DNA of 64,000 nt, taken from contig CAZVJW010000001.1 of the NCBI GenBank assembly GCA_964627535.1, forward strand, positions 1 to 64,000, in the 5' to 3' direction. This stretch comes from UBA1447 sp964627535 (GTDB lineage: Bacteria > Bacillota > Clostridia > Oscillospirales > Acutalibacteraceae). The first letter of the stretch is position 1, and every line of letters starts with the position of its first letter. Positions 9,530 to 17,999 of this stretch are shown here, piece after piece. The position numbers were made by a program, and so were the translations under genes. Below the pieces are notes generated by a model. It did no database searches, was not told where the DNA came from, and was given only the letters and a program-made list of their open reading frames with translations.

Positions 9530-10819
9530 CTAACCGCATATTTTAACTCCGCCAACAGGGCGAATAGACAGAACATAGCATGTATCCGAACCGAATATAT
9601 TCTCCATACAAGTCTTGTAATCTTCAAGCATCACATTTGGAACAAAAGCTTGTATGGTGCCGGCAAATCCACCTCCGTGAACACGCCAGGCACCTTTTCC
9701 TTTCAATAATTTTTCACTTATACATAGAGCAATCGAAACAGGTTGGCAATCAGGTTTATTCCCAAGAAAAACATTCTGATTGTACATATATGATGACTGA
9801 CCACTCTCAATAATCTCTGCTTTAAATCTTTCAAAATCCCCAGCTCTTAGTGCTGCTGCTTGCCGTTGAACTCTATCATTATCCGCATAGAAATGCATTG
9901 CGCGCAAAACAGCCCTATCTCCAACTTCTCCACGCAGTTCAGGGATTTTTGCTTCAAAATGCTTAAATGATATATCCCTTAAAACTGAACCGCCAAGAGC
10001 AGCAGCAACCGATTCCATTTCAGTTCGAACCGCTGTATATTCGTCTGTTAACCCCGAATGGCTTCCCTTTGTGTCAACAATACACAATGAATGTCCGCAT
10101 TCGTTAAAATTAAAATCAACTTTTTCTATTAAAGGTTTTTTGGGATTATTAAAGTCAATTGCAACAAATCCGCCAACTGAGCTTGCCGTCTGATCCATTA
10201 ACCCGCAAGGTTTACCGAAATATTCATTCTCGGCATATTGAGCAATTTGCGCAATTTCAATCGCGCTTATGTTACCATCATTATAAACATGGTTAAATAT
10301 TGTGCCTAACAGAACTTCAAAGGCTGCAGATGAAGAAAGTCCTGAACCTTTAAGCACATCGGAAGCCGTTGCAGCGTCGAAACCTCCAATTTTGTAACCT
10401 CTGTACTTAAAGCCTGCGCAAACACCGCGTATAAGCGCAATAGATTTCCCTCGTTCTTCCGGTATCACTCCAAGCTCCTTTAAATTAATGACATCCATTG
10501 TATAATAACCATCGGATTTTACTCGAACGATATCATCATGATTTAATGAAACAGCTGCTATGGCATCCAAATTAATGCTTGCGGCTAGCACTCTGCCATG
10601 GTTATGATCCGTATGATTTCCGCCGATCTCTGTTCTGCCCGGAGCGCTGAAAAGTTCAATACTTCTTTCTGCGCCGAAAAGTGCCGCAAAATTATCAATT
10701 GTTTTTATTATTCTTACTCTTTGCTCAGCTATATTGTGAGTGGTAATATATATTTTTTTTAGTTCATCATCATATCCTCCGTCTAATATACCAATTTTCA
10801 TCTTTAAAAGATTAGTCAT
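9530..10819 (-). CDS. galK: Galactokinase (GHMP kinase)
   Basis: This 429-residue GHMP kinase resembles galactokinase, which phosphorylates galactose to galactose 1-phosphate in the Leloir pathway. The galactokinase signature is visible near residues 61-71 (GRTEIGGNHTD), with I-G-G where most have L-I-G-E. The ATP loop GSGLSSSAA lies at 158-166, and the third GHMP motif GGGFAGTIQAF lies near the C-terminus. LMDQTASS holds the usual catalytic aspartate. The protein is slightly longer than the usual 390 residues because of an N-terminal extension of about 40. AAGGAG lies 5 bases before the ATG. No galT or galE is nearby, so another sugar substrate remains possible. Confidence 0.85.
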   Translation of the reverse strand: MTNLLKMKIGILDGGYDDELKKIYITTHNIAEQRVRIIKTIDNFAALFGAERSIELFSAPGRTEIGGNHTDHNHGRVLAASINLDAIAAVSLNHDDIVRVKSDGYYTMDVINLKELGVIPEERGKSIALIRGVCAGFKYRGYKIGGFDAATASDVLKGSGLSSSAAFEVLLGTIFNHVYNDGNISAIEIAQIAQYAENEYFGKPCGLMDQTASSVGGFVAIDFNNPKKPLIEKVDFNFNECGHSLCIVDTKGSHSGLTDEYTAVRTEMESVAAALGGSVLRDISFKHFEAKIPELRGEVGDRAVLRAMHFYADNDRVQRQAAALRAGDFERFKAEIIESGQSSYMYNQNVFLGNKPDCQPVSIALCISEKLLKGKGAWRVHGGGFAGTIQAFVPNVMLEDYKTCMENIFGSDTCYVLSIRPVGGVKICG

Positions 10820-10865
10820 ACTTGCTCCTTACCGAATTTAATTTCATATTTTACATAGGATAAAT

Positions 10866-11669
10866 TTATTCAATATTTATTTTGTCATGAGCGGCATGGT
10901 GCTTTTTTCCAACAAAATTCCAAATCGTATTTATAAACAGCAACGAAAAACCCGATATTGACAAAATTACAATAATCGGAGTTAAAAAGGATGCCGAAAG
11001 CGGGTCGTACAAATTACGGCCAATGGTTGTATAAGATATAAGCTTAGGAGCATAACCAAATAGGGAAAGAAGAATAAAGTTTATATATTTAAATTTCATT
11101 TGGCCGTAATATCGGCTTACACTGTTCAGGGGGAAATTCGGAATAATCCTGAATGCAATTAACAGCCATGGATTACCCTTGCCATTATTTTCCAGTAAAG
11201 ATTTCACCTGATTGTTTTTAAAAAATATATTATGGTCATTTTCTCCGCCGAACTTCCGCCCGATACAATACTTAATACTAAAGCTCATAATTGTACCTGC
11301 GATATTGACGGGAAGAGATATATAGACAGGCAACACCATACCTGTTATAACACAAATTGCCGAGGTGGAAATTAACGGAATTAAAGATTTAATAAAATAG
11401 AGCAAGGCAATAACTATAATAAAAAGCCACCAATCCTCTATAGCAGCAACAGCTTCCTCAAATTTAAACAATTTTGCTTGAATTCCTGTATACCAAAATT
11501 TAATTCCTTCAATTTTAACAATGTATATTAAACCGGCACAGCATGCAGCCAAAAAAAGCGAAATGCATCCTGATATATTTAATATATATCCTCGAATCAT
11601 TTCCTTTTTCAAAGATTCACCTTCAGCCTTTATAAGAATATAATACAACAATTGTAAATCATTTTTCAC
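10866..11669 (-). CDS. TVP38/TMEM64 (VTT-domain) membrane protein
   Basis: This 267-residue protein has about six hydrophobic segments and the VTT/SNARE-associated (DedA-like) domain, visible from the central PLISTSAICVITGMVLP region, the GRKFGGE segment and the FRIIPNFPLNSVSRYYG block. VTT-domain proteins of this type are linked to lipid scrambling or membrane homeostasis. AAAGGTG lies 6 bases before the ATG. It follows galactokinase on the same strand with a gap of 46 bases and diverges from the patatin gene. The biochemical role cannot be read from the sequence. Confidence 0.8.
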   Translation of the reverse strand: MKNDLQLLYYILIKAEGESLKKEMIRGYILNISGCISLFLAACCAGLIYIVKIEGIKFWYTGIQAKLFKFEEAVAAIEDWWLFIIVIALLYFIKSLIPLISTSAICVITGMVLPVYISLPVNIAGTIMSFSIKYCIGRKFGGENDHNIFFKNNQVKSLLENNGKGNPWLLIAFRIIPNFPLNSVSRYYGQMKFKYINFILLSLFGYAPKLISYTTIGRNLYDPLSASFLTPIIVILSISGFSLLFINTIWNFVGKKHHAAHDKINIE

Positions 11670-11726
11670 CTTTGGTCAACTTCATTTGAAAATCAATGTA
11701 AATATATTTATTTTTAAAGTTTTATA

Positions 11727-11735
11727 TGTTATAAT
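11727..11735 (+). promoter_or_regulatory. Extended -10 promoter for the patatin gene
   Basis: TGTTATAAT (727-735 of this kilobase) is a perfect extended -10 element about 36 bases before the patatin ATG. The -35 region (TTTATT) is weak, as is common for extended -10 promoters. It lies in the 102-base divergent gap. Confidence 0.5.
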
Positions 11736-11771
11736 ACAAAATAATTAAGTTTATGATTGGGATGATTAAGC

Positions 11772-13148
11772 ATGAGGAGCAAGCGTGCAGTTGTCTTAAG
11801 CGGCGGCGGAGCAAAAGGCGGATATGAAATTGGCGCTTGGCAAGCTTTGCGCGAACTGGATTATACCCCTGATATTGTTACAGGTACTTCAGTAGGTGCA
11901 TTTAACGGCGCATTGATAGCTCTGAACAAATACGAGGAAGCACTTGATTTATGGCAAAGTATTGGCATGGATAGTGTTTTTTTACAATTTTCTGAAGCGG
12001 TTAAAAATGACGAATCAAAATTGGACGGTTATATAACAAGACTTGCCAAAGAAGCCATTCTAAAAGGCGGTGCGGATTATACACCTCTTCACCATTTAAT
12101 TACTTCTATTATTGATGAGGATATGTTACGCAAATCAACCGTTGATTTCGGGCTTGTCACCACAACATTTCCATATAAAAGACAGGTCGAGCTTTTTATT
12201 GAAGATATTCCCCGTGGTAAAGCTGTTGATTATATTATTGCAAGCGCTTCATGTTTTCCGCTTGTCAAATCCTATAAAATTGGTAACACTAAATTTATTG
12301 ACGGAGGATATTCTAACAATTTGCCTATCCAAATGGCATTGAACCGCGGGGCCGAAGAGATAGTTGCTGTCAACATCGGCAAAATGACCGTTAAAAAATT
12401 AAAAGAGAATTGCGCAGAAATCCATTATGTAAAAAATATAAGGCCGTTTAATGAAGATCAATTCGGTACAATTGCAATATTTGACAAAGAGCTTTCTATG
12501 CAAAATATTCGTCAGGGTTATTTAGACACGTGCAAAGCGTTTAAAATACTTGACGGTTTTTATTACTCTTTCGAAATTTATGAACGTTACAATGTATGTA
12601 AATATGAAAGAATCTGCGAGAAAAAATTCAGCAGTGTTTTCAGCGTTCTCCCGAGCGATAGTATGTTTGAACGCACCGGCAAACAAAAGATCGTTGAATT
12701 ACTGAGCAGCTATGAAAATGACCCATTCGGATTTAACACAAATGTGTTGAGCTGCGCTGAGATTGCAGCCGAGCTATTCAATTTTAATCCCCGTGAAATT
12801 TACACACTTCAAGGAATGGTTGACCGCCTAATTATTGAAAGCATTGCATTACTTTCAGAGGATTCAGCAGGAAATATCGCAGAGCTCACCCGCCAACTGG
12901 ACAAAGGATTCAGTTTGGATTTGTTATTTACGATAAAAAAAAGCTGGGATAAAAAACTGATTATCGGTTTCTGTTTGCAATTATTTCTGGAGGAAAAGCT
13001 TGAGCTTGTGCAAAAAAGGCGGCTTTGGGTTATCGCTTCGCTTATGCCGGATGTTTTTTGCGCAGCTCTTTTCTGCTGTTCAGCTATACTAACCGCTGGC
13101 AATAGCCTGACAGACGAAATTATTAATATTGGAGGCAAGAAAATATGA
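11772..13148 (+). CDS. Patatin-like phospholipase
   Basis: This 458-residue protein has a patatin-type acyl hydrolase domain in its first 200 residues. The oxyanion loop GGGAKGG lies at 11-17, the nucleophile is S40 in GTSVG, and the catalytic dyad aspartate is D177 in DGGYSNNLP. Such enzymes release fatty acids from phospholipids or neutral lipids. The C-terminal 250 residues form a mostly helical extension that I do not recognise. There is no clear signal peptide. The stop overlaps the start of the dehydrogenase gene by 4 bases (ATGA), so the two are translationally coupled, although no metabolic link is obvious. Confidence 0.87.
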   Translation: MRSKRAVVLSGGGAKGGYEIGAWQALRELDYTPDIVTGTSVGAFNGALIALNKYEEALDLWQSIGMDSVFLQFSEAVKNDESKLDGYITRLAKEAILKGGADYTPLHHLITSIIDEDMLRKSTVDFGLVTTTFPYKRQVELFIEDIPRGKAVDYIIASASCFPLVKSYKIGNTKFIDGGYSNNLPIQMALNRGAEEIVAVNIGKMTVKKLKENCAEIHYVKNIRPFNEDQFGTIAIFDKELSMQNIRQGYLDTCKAFKILDGFYYSFEIYERYNVCKYERICEKKFSSVFSVLPSDSMFERTGKQKIVELLSSYENDPFGFNTNVLSCAEIAAELFNFNPREIYTLQGMVDRLIIESIALLSEDSAGNIAELTRQLDKGFSLDLLFTIKKSWDKKLIIGFCLQLFLEEKLELVQKRRLWVIASLMPDVFCAALFCCSAILTAGNSLTDEIINIGGKKI

Positions 13149-14110
13149 AAATTGTTATTTTGGACGCATATACAACGAATCCCGGCGATTTATCGTGGGA
13201 CTGGCTTAATGAATTTGGGGATTATTCGGTTTATGATTTTACAAAGCCCGAGCAGGTCCTTGAAAGAGCATCTGACTGTGAAATTGTTTTTACCAATAAA
13301 ACGGTTCTTAATGCTGAAATACTTGCTCGGCTCCCAAAAATAAAATATATTGGTTTACTGAGCACTGGATTTAATGTTGTGGATATCGGATATACCTCCG
13401 ATCATGTTATACCCGTTACCAACATTCCTTCTTACAGCAGAACCGCTGTTGCCCAAATGACCTTCGCGCTTATACTTGAGCTGTCAAACCAAGTCGGGCT
13501 TCACAATTCTGCGGTCAAAAACGGCGAATGGAGTTCAAACAGGGACTTTTGCTTTTGGAGAACACATCTGACCGAATTGTATCAAAAAACAATCGGAATC
13601 GTCGGATACGGAAGGATCGGACAAACAGTCGCCAATATTGCCTTAGCAATGGAGATGAATGTTATTGCTTATGATCCCATTGCACGCAACCATAGTCAAC
13701 ATGAGCATTTTGAGTATGTTGAAATGGACGAGTTGCTGAAACGTTCTGATATTGTCAGTATGCACTGCCCATTATCACCGGAAACAGAAAAAATGGCAAC
13801 CATCGAGTTCTTTTCAAAAATGAAACCCTCTGCTTTTTTTATAAACACTTCACGCGGAGGCGTTGTTGACGAAGCGGCTCTTTCTTTTGCTCTTAACAAT
13901 GGAATTATTGCCGGAGCAGCCGTTGATGTTCTTTCCGTAGAACCTCCCAAAAGTGACAATCCCCTGCTTTCATGCGAAAAATGCTTAATTACACCTCATA
14001 TTGCCTGGGCAGGGTTGGAAACACGGAAGCGCTTAGTAAGTATACTTGAAGAAAACCTGCGGGCATTTATCAACGGAGCTCCAGTAAATGTCGTTAACGA
14101 ACAGAAGTAA
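13145..14110 (+). CDS. D-2-hydroxyacid dehydrogenase (NAD-dependent)
   Basis: This 321-residue protein belongs to the D-isomer-specific 2-hydroxyacid dehydrogenase family. The cofactor loop GIVGYGRIGQ is followed after about 20 residues by the acidic tip (AYDP) that favours NAD over NADP. The catalytic set is visible: the arginine in INTSRGGVVDE, a glutamate around SVEPP, and the histidine in ITPHIAWA. It resembles glycerate dehydrogenase/hydroxypyruvate reductase, but phosphoglycerate or other 2-keto acid reductases are alternatives. It has no ACT domain, so it is not a regulated SerA. It overlaps the patatin gene by 4 bases. Confidence 0.86.
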   Translation: MKIVILDAYTTNPGDLSWDWLNEFGDYSVYDFTKPEQVLERASDCEIVFTNKTVLNAEILARLPKIKYIGLLSTGFNVVDIGYTSDHVIPVTNIPSYSRTAVAQMTFALILELSNQVGLHNSAVKNGEWSSNRDFCFWRTHLTELYQKTIGIVGYGRIGQTVANIALAMEMNVIAYDPIARNHSQHEHFEYVEMDELLKRSDIVSMHCPLSPETEKMATIEFFSKMKPSAFFINTSRGGVVDEAALSFALNNGIIAGAAVDVLSVEPPKSDNPLLSCEKCLITPHIAWAGLETRKRLVSILEENLRAFINGAPVNVVNEQK

Positions 14111-14309
14111 TAATCATTGTCCAATAATTTAACGTTAAAATATCGCCGTAAATTCATGACTTTAATCCAGCATGATTTGCAACGAATGATATATTAATTT
14201 GTATGATCATACTAATTACTCATAAATCCTAACTAAAAACTCCGTACAAAACTGCATAAATCAAAGCTTTTGCTTAATTATTTAGAGGTTTTTTAATCGC
14301 GAATTAGTA

Positions 14310-14975
14310 TCACATGATATATTCAATAATCTGGCTGACAGAACTTACCACATTTGCACCGCAGTCCAAAAGAGCACTTTCGCTTTGATGCCCGGTACTG
14401 ACCAAAACGCAATTAGCGCCAATAGTTTTTGCCATTTCATAATCATGAACCAAGTCTCCAACGACAAGAACACTTAAAGGATTAATTTGATTTGATTCAA
14501 TATATCTCTTCGCACGTTCAATTTTACTGGATGCAAAAAAGTCTTCGGCACCGAGCACAGCATCAAAATAATTCTCAAGATCAAAATACTTAACATAATA
14601 ATTCAGCTGGTTTTGCTCGCATGAGGAGATTACCGATTGCCGCAGTCCGTTGCTGCGAATTATATTAAGAGCTTCCCTTGCACCGTTCGAAAGACCTATT
14701 TCATACATTTGATTCTCATATCCATCATTGTACTCTTTCAATATCCCGGAATATTCCTCATTTTCAAGATCAAAAATATGTTCATAAAACTTTTTAATCG
14801 GTATGTCAATATATTCATAATATTGGTCCATATCAATCGGTGATTTGCCTCTGCGCTCAAGCATTGTGTTAACAGAATTAAGAGCCGCTCCGACATCATC
14901 GAGAAGCGTGCCGTTCCAATCCCAGATTATATGTGTAATCTTAACATTTGATTTTTCCAATTTCAGCATCTCCAT
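14310..14975 (-). CDS. HAD family hydrolase (phosphoglycolate phosphatase-like)
   Basis: This 221-residue protein is a haloacid-dehalogenase-type phosphatase. Motif I is WDWNGTLLDD, with the nucleophile aspartate and the second catalytic aspartate replaced by asparagine (D-W-N), a change seen in some HAD subgroups. Motif II is SVISSCE, motif III is the lysine region around SSKIERAKRY, and motif IV is VVGDLVHDYEMA. A helical cap lies between motifs I and II, as in subfamily IA phosphatases. The D-to-N change may alter or weaken catalysis. It lies 17 bases after the RNA phosphodiesterase gene. The substrate is unknown. Confidence 0.8.
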   Translation of the reverse strand: MEMLKLEKSNVKITHIIWDWNGTLLDDVGAALNSVNTMLERRGKSPIDMDQYYEYIDIPIKKFYEHIFDLENEEYSGILKEYNDGYENQMYEIGLSNGAREALNIIRSNGLRQSVISSCEQNQLNYYVKYFDLENYFDAVLGAEDFFASSKIERAKRYIESNQINPLSVLVVGDLVHDYEMAKTIGANCVLVSTGHQSESALLDCGANVVSSVSQIIEYIM

Positions 14976-14992
14976 ATATCTATCAGCATTCC

Positions 14993-15523
14993 TTATGTCA
15001 GCCGTATACCATGAACTTCAGTATAAACGAGATTTCCTGCTTTTCTTTCCGATTTCATCAAACTTGCTTTATCTATTTTTGCTGTTAACGGCTTATCAGC
15101 TTCAACAAGCGTTTTGATATCAAATCCATCTTCAAAATAAACTTTCCTGCCAAGCGTTAGATGAGGTTTATATGTCCGTGCGTCAAGCTTGAACCCCTCT
15201 TTTATTAATGCAAGATGAATTTGGTTCTGCAGTTCCAAAAGCCCGGTACATTTTTCAATACCCAGCCAGCAAACCTTTCCGCTATTGCTTTTGAAAAAAC
15301 CAATCCCGCCGATACTCATTTCGAACTTAGCGCAACGAACTGAATCAATCGCTCTGCAAGCCGCCTTTTGATTCAATGTTTCACCGATAAATTCCAATGT
15401 AAGATGCAGATTTTCCCTTCGTGTAAAGTTGCCGCGAACAGTATGAGTTCGAAGCAAATTAATCGCCGAGCAAATGGCGTCCTTCACAGTTTCATCAAAA
15501 GTAATTGCGATAAACAAACGCAT
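14993..15523 (-). CDS. thpR: RNA 2',3'-cyclic phosphodiesterase (ThpR/LigT family)
   Basis: This 176-residue protein is a 2H phosphoesterase, the family that opens 2',3'-cyclic phosphates on RNA. The two catalytic HxTL motifs are both present: NLHLTLEFIG (near residue 40) and YKPHLTLGRK (near 128). The N-terminal MRLFIAI strand is typical of ThpR. The length matches the family at about 180 residues. It diverges from the MGMT-family gene across 58 bases and is followed by the HAD phosphatase, probably in one transcript. In vivo roles of ThpR in bacteria are poorly defined. Confidence 0.86.
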   Translation of the reverse strand: MRLFIAITFDETVKDAICSAINLLRTHTVRGNFTRRENLHLTLEFIGETLNQKAACRAIDSVRCAKFEMSIGGIGFFKSNSGKVCWLGIEKCTGLLELQNQIHLALIKEGFKLDARTYKPHLTLGRKVYFEDGFDIKTLVEADKPLTAKIDKASLMKSERKAGNLVYTEVHGIRLT

Positions 15524-15581
15524 ATCACATACGCACCCTTCATTATCACCGTAAAATCAATGATATCGGAGTGATAAAAAT

Positions 15582-15908
15582 ATGGAAAACAGTTTTAACA
15601 GAATTTATGCTATCGTTAAAATAATACCAAAAGGAAGGGTTGCCACTTACGGGCAAATCGCAGCCTATGCCGGCAATCCTAGATGGTCACAGGTTGTGGG
15701 CTTTGCATTGCATGTAAACCCTCAGCCCGGAAGTATCCCCTGCCACAGGGTTGTGAACAGGTTTGGCGAGGTTTCAAGCGCTTTCGCATTCGGCGGAGAA
15801 AATATGCAGAGGCAGCTTTTAAGTGATGAGGGTGTGGGTTTTCTCGCTGACGGAAGAGTAGATTTGGCAAAACACCTGTGGATCCGCGATTTTGAAATTT
15901 GCAGATAA
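15582..15908 (+). CDS. MGMT-family DNA alkyltransferase domain protein
   Basis: This 108-residue protein is a stand-alone C-terminal MGMT/Ada domain. The active-site motif PCHRVV is intact with its alkyl-accepting cysteine, near residue 52, whereas alkyltransferase-like proteins have PWHR. The preceding IPKGRVATYGQIA block is the DNA-binding helix-turn-helix region. At 108 residues it lacks the N-terminal domain of classical Ogt, and the C-terminal part after the PCHR motif is short. It may repair O6-alkylguanine or act as an alkyltransferase-like damage sensor. It is followed immediately by a hairpin terminator. Confidence 0.82.
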   Translation: MENSFNRIYAIVKIIPKGRVATYGQIAAYAGNPRWSQVVGFALHVNPQPGSIPCHRVVNRFGEVSSAFAFGGENMQRQLLSDEGVGFLADGRVDLAKHLWIRDFEICR

Positions 15909-15912
15909 ACCG

Positions 15913-15955
15913 AAAACCCCATAAGCCCTTGGGTATAGGGACTTGTGGGGCTTTT
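15913..15955 (+). terminator. Bidirectional terminator between MGMT gene and tRNA-Lys
   Basis: CCCCATAAG (917-925) pairs with CTTGTGGGG (942-950), with a single G-T pair. The stem is flanked by AAAA on the left and CTTTT on the right. It can stop the plus-strand MGMT transcript and the minus-strand tRNA transcript. Confidence 0.7.
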
Positions 15956-15958
15956 GAA

Positions 15959-16034
15959 TGGTGATCCATCGGCGATTCGAACGCCGGACACCTTGATTAA
16001 AAGTCAAGTGCTCTACCTACTGAGCTAATGGATC
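15959..16034 (-). tRNA. tRNA-Lys (UUU)
   Basis: Read on the minus strand, a 76-base cloverleaf starts GATCCAT and ends ATGGATC-A-CCA with the CCA encoded. The D arm reads TAGCTCAGTAGGTAGAGCA. The anticodon stem is CTTGA/TCAAG with loop CTTTTAA, giving anticodon TTT for lysine. The T arm contains GTTCGAATC. All stems pair. A consensus promoter lies 28 bases upstream, so it is an independent single-gene tRNA unit. Confidence 0.96.
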
Positions 16035-16061
16035 ATTTTTCAACAAAATTGACACTTGCAT

Positions 16062-16090
16062 ATAATATATTATTCAGCTCTCAAAGTCAA
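16062..16090 (-). promoter_or_regulatory. Promoter of tRNA-Lys
   Basis: On the minus strand, TTGACT (16085-16090) and TATTAT (16062-16067) are separated by exactly 17 bases. Transcription would start roughly 20 bases before the tRNA. This is a strong sigma-70-type match. Confidence 0.7.
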
Positions 16091-16137
16091 GCATTTTTCC
16101 TGCTGTTGACTAAAATTTTTATTGTTTTTCGTTTTCA

Positions 16138-16165
16138 GGAGCGGCAAACGCCGCTCCCTGTTTTT
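16138..16165. terminator. GC-rich hairpin after the GH71/99-like gene
   Basis: GGAGCGGC and GCCGCTCC form a perfect 8-bp stem with an AAAC loop, starting 22 bases past the stop of the minus-strand secreted-protein gene. The T-rich run (CTGTTTTTG) is on the plus-strand side, while the minus-strand side is A-rich. It may act as a terminator for leftward-facing transcripts only weakly, so its direction is unclear. Confidence 0.5.
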
Positions 16166-16179
16166 GTATCCTTGAATGT

Positions 16180-17967
16180 CTATTTTTCGCAAAATGTATA
16201 GTTCAGCCGGCCATACGGCGCGCTGTCACCCGATTTGTAGAAGGAATAGATATTAAATATATCACAGTTATCCGTCCACTTGAACTGAATGTCGATTTTG
16301 CTGTTTCCAAGGCCTAACAATGACCGTTCTATGCGCAGCATCAGCCTATTGCCGTCTATCATAATATCGGCATAGCCGGCTGCTTCAAAAACCGTGCCGT
16401 TATAGCGTTCCACCGTTGACCGGCTGCCGGCTACACTGCGGTTTATCAGGTAAGTATATCCGTTCACAGCCGGAGATGGCAAGCCCGTGCAGATGAGCAG
16501 ATTCATTGCGTTTTCTTCATTCAAAGATTTTATGGTTTCAACCGTGTCAACATAAAAATAAAAATATTGGCTGTCCTTAACCGCTTTTACATGTTGTATA
16601 TCATTTCTGCCGCTAGTATCAATATATCTCAGGTCTCCAAAACCGGCGCAGTTTCTGTCGACCGTATCGTTTGTGTAATCTTCATATGCTGCGATTTTGG
16701 GATTGTTCCATTGCTCAAAGCCGCCGGTTATATCAATCGTTACATTTTCTTGAATTTGTTTTTTTACCGCGGTGCCTTTGAATTTGGCGATTTTATTCAC
16801 CAGCTGCATGTAGTAATTATCTCCGAGCAACCCGTTCATGGGTTCAATATCCCTGCTGGTTGCCATATCCGCACAATCCACGAACATGATCGGTTCGCCG
16901 GGATATGCCGGCTGCCTTTGCGCCACCCACTCATTGAAGCCTGTAACAAAAACAACATCAGGATCAAAAGAAATCGCAAAATCCCATTGCTCGGCAAAAT
17001 TATAACCACATAATACCGAATTCGGAGTTGTGTCATTCGCGCCGTTATGCCATGTTCGGCTTCTGTCATTTGCGCCGTACCAAGCAGTCGCGCTGAAGCG
17101 GCAGGTTGCCGAATGCTGCGCAGCGGAAACGCTCATTATTTCTCGTTTTAAACCCTCGCCGTATACAGCTTTGTATGTAAGCGAACGGTCAAACTCCATC
17201 CATGGAAATCCGTCCGGTTTGCGATCTTCTGTCGGCCACTGGCTTTCTTTAATCCTGAAATAATTTTTAACATCATCGCGTAGAGCCGGGTCATCAGACT
17301 TGCCAATTATCATCGGTTTCTTGTCCCACTTCATCCAAAGTTCATTTAATCTCGGGTATTGGGCGGCTAACTCCGTTGAGTTGTAAAGCTCATCATATAT
17401 CCGGTTCATCGTTTCACCCGAGGCTGTATTGGTATAACACGCGATTTTTGGTACATCCCAGCCTTTGAGCAAATATTCATACCAAACAGCAATCAAATCT
17501 TTAACTCTGTCAGAATAAGTAACCGCATTTGTTGTATCCAGCACTATAAAATCAACGCCTGCATCTGTTAGCATTTGCAGGTGTTTTCGCATCACCCAAG
17601 TATCCTGAGAGGTGTAATAACCAAAAAGCGGTTCTCCCCAGAAGTGATGCTCTCCGACACCGCCCCCGCCGGAAGCAATCCAATTTTCTTCGGATAAAAC
17701 CGCATCGGAGTTGGCAGCCACTATTTTCGTGTTATCATAAGGGCCACCGGTGCCATGAACACCCTGCCAGAGGAAATAAAACACGCCAACCAGCTTTTCA
17801 GATGACGCACCGGATGAAACAATTTCTCTTCCAAGCGAATCAACGCAGCCGAGCGAACCGTTTTTGTTCATATTTATATCGCCTCTTGTGTTAAATCCGA
17901 AAAAGTTTGTTAAGACCAGCATAACCGATATTAAAAACGAAAAGATTCTTGTAAGAAACGCAGCCAT
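16180..17967 (-). CDS. Secreted GH71/99-like glycosidase-type protein with C-terminal beta domain
   Basis: This 595-residue protein begins with a hydrophobic segment (about residues 7-26) that looks like a signal peptide or anchor. The body resembles GH71/GH99-type or DUF5010-type TIM-barrel proteins: a VGVFYFLWQG opening, a GADFIVLDT-like strand (residues GVDFIVLDTTN), and a late VFVTGFNEWVAQRQPAYPGE block. The C-terminal 180 residues look like a CBM9/DOMON-type beta-sandwich, as in FYFYVDT and ending NIYSFYKSGDSAPYGR. A surface or extracellular polysaccharide hydrolase is likely, but no family can be assigned firmly. GGAGG lies 7 bases before the ATG. It is the last gene of the ROK-SIS-GH2 run. 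Confidence 0.7.
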   Translation of the reverse strand: MAAFLTRIFSFLISVMLVLTNFFGFNTRGDINMNKNGSLGCVDSLGREIVSSGASSEKLVGVFYFLWQGVHGTGGPYDNTKIVAANSDAVLSEENWIASGGGGVGEHHFWGEPLFGYYTSQDTWVMRKHLQMLTDAGVDFIVLDTTNAVTYSDRVKDLIAVWYEYLLKGWDVPKIACYTNTASGETMNRIYDELYNSTELAAQYPRLNELWMKWDKKPMIIGKSDDPALRDDVKNYFRIKESQWPTEDRKPDGFPWMEFDRSLTYKAVYGEGLKREIMSVSAAQHSATCRFSATAWYGANDRSRTWHNGANDTTPNSVLCGYNFAEQWDFAISFDPDVVFVTGFNEWVAQRQPAYPGEPIMFVDCADMATSRDIEPMNGLLGDNYYMQLVNKIAKFKGTAVKKQIQENVTIDITGGFEQWNNPKIAAYEDYTNDTVDRNCAGFGDLRYIDTSGRNDIQHVKAVKDSQYFYFYVDTVETIKSLNEENAMNLLICTGLPSPAVNGYTYLINRSVAGSRSTVERYNGTVFEAAGYADIMIDGNRLMLRIERSLLGLGNSKIDIQFKWTDNCDIFNIYSFYKSGDSAPYGRLNYTFCEK

Positions 17968-17999
17968 GTTTTTGCCTCCGGCCTATAATGTAATGTTCA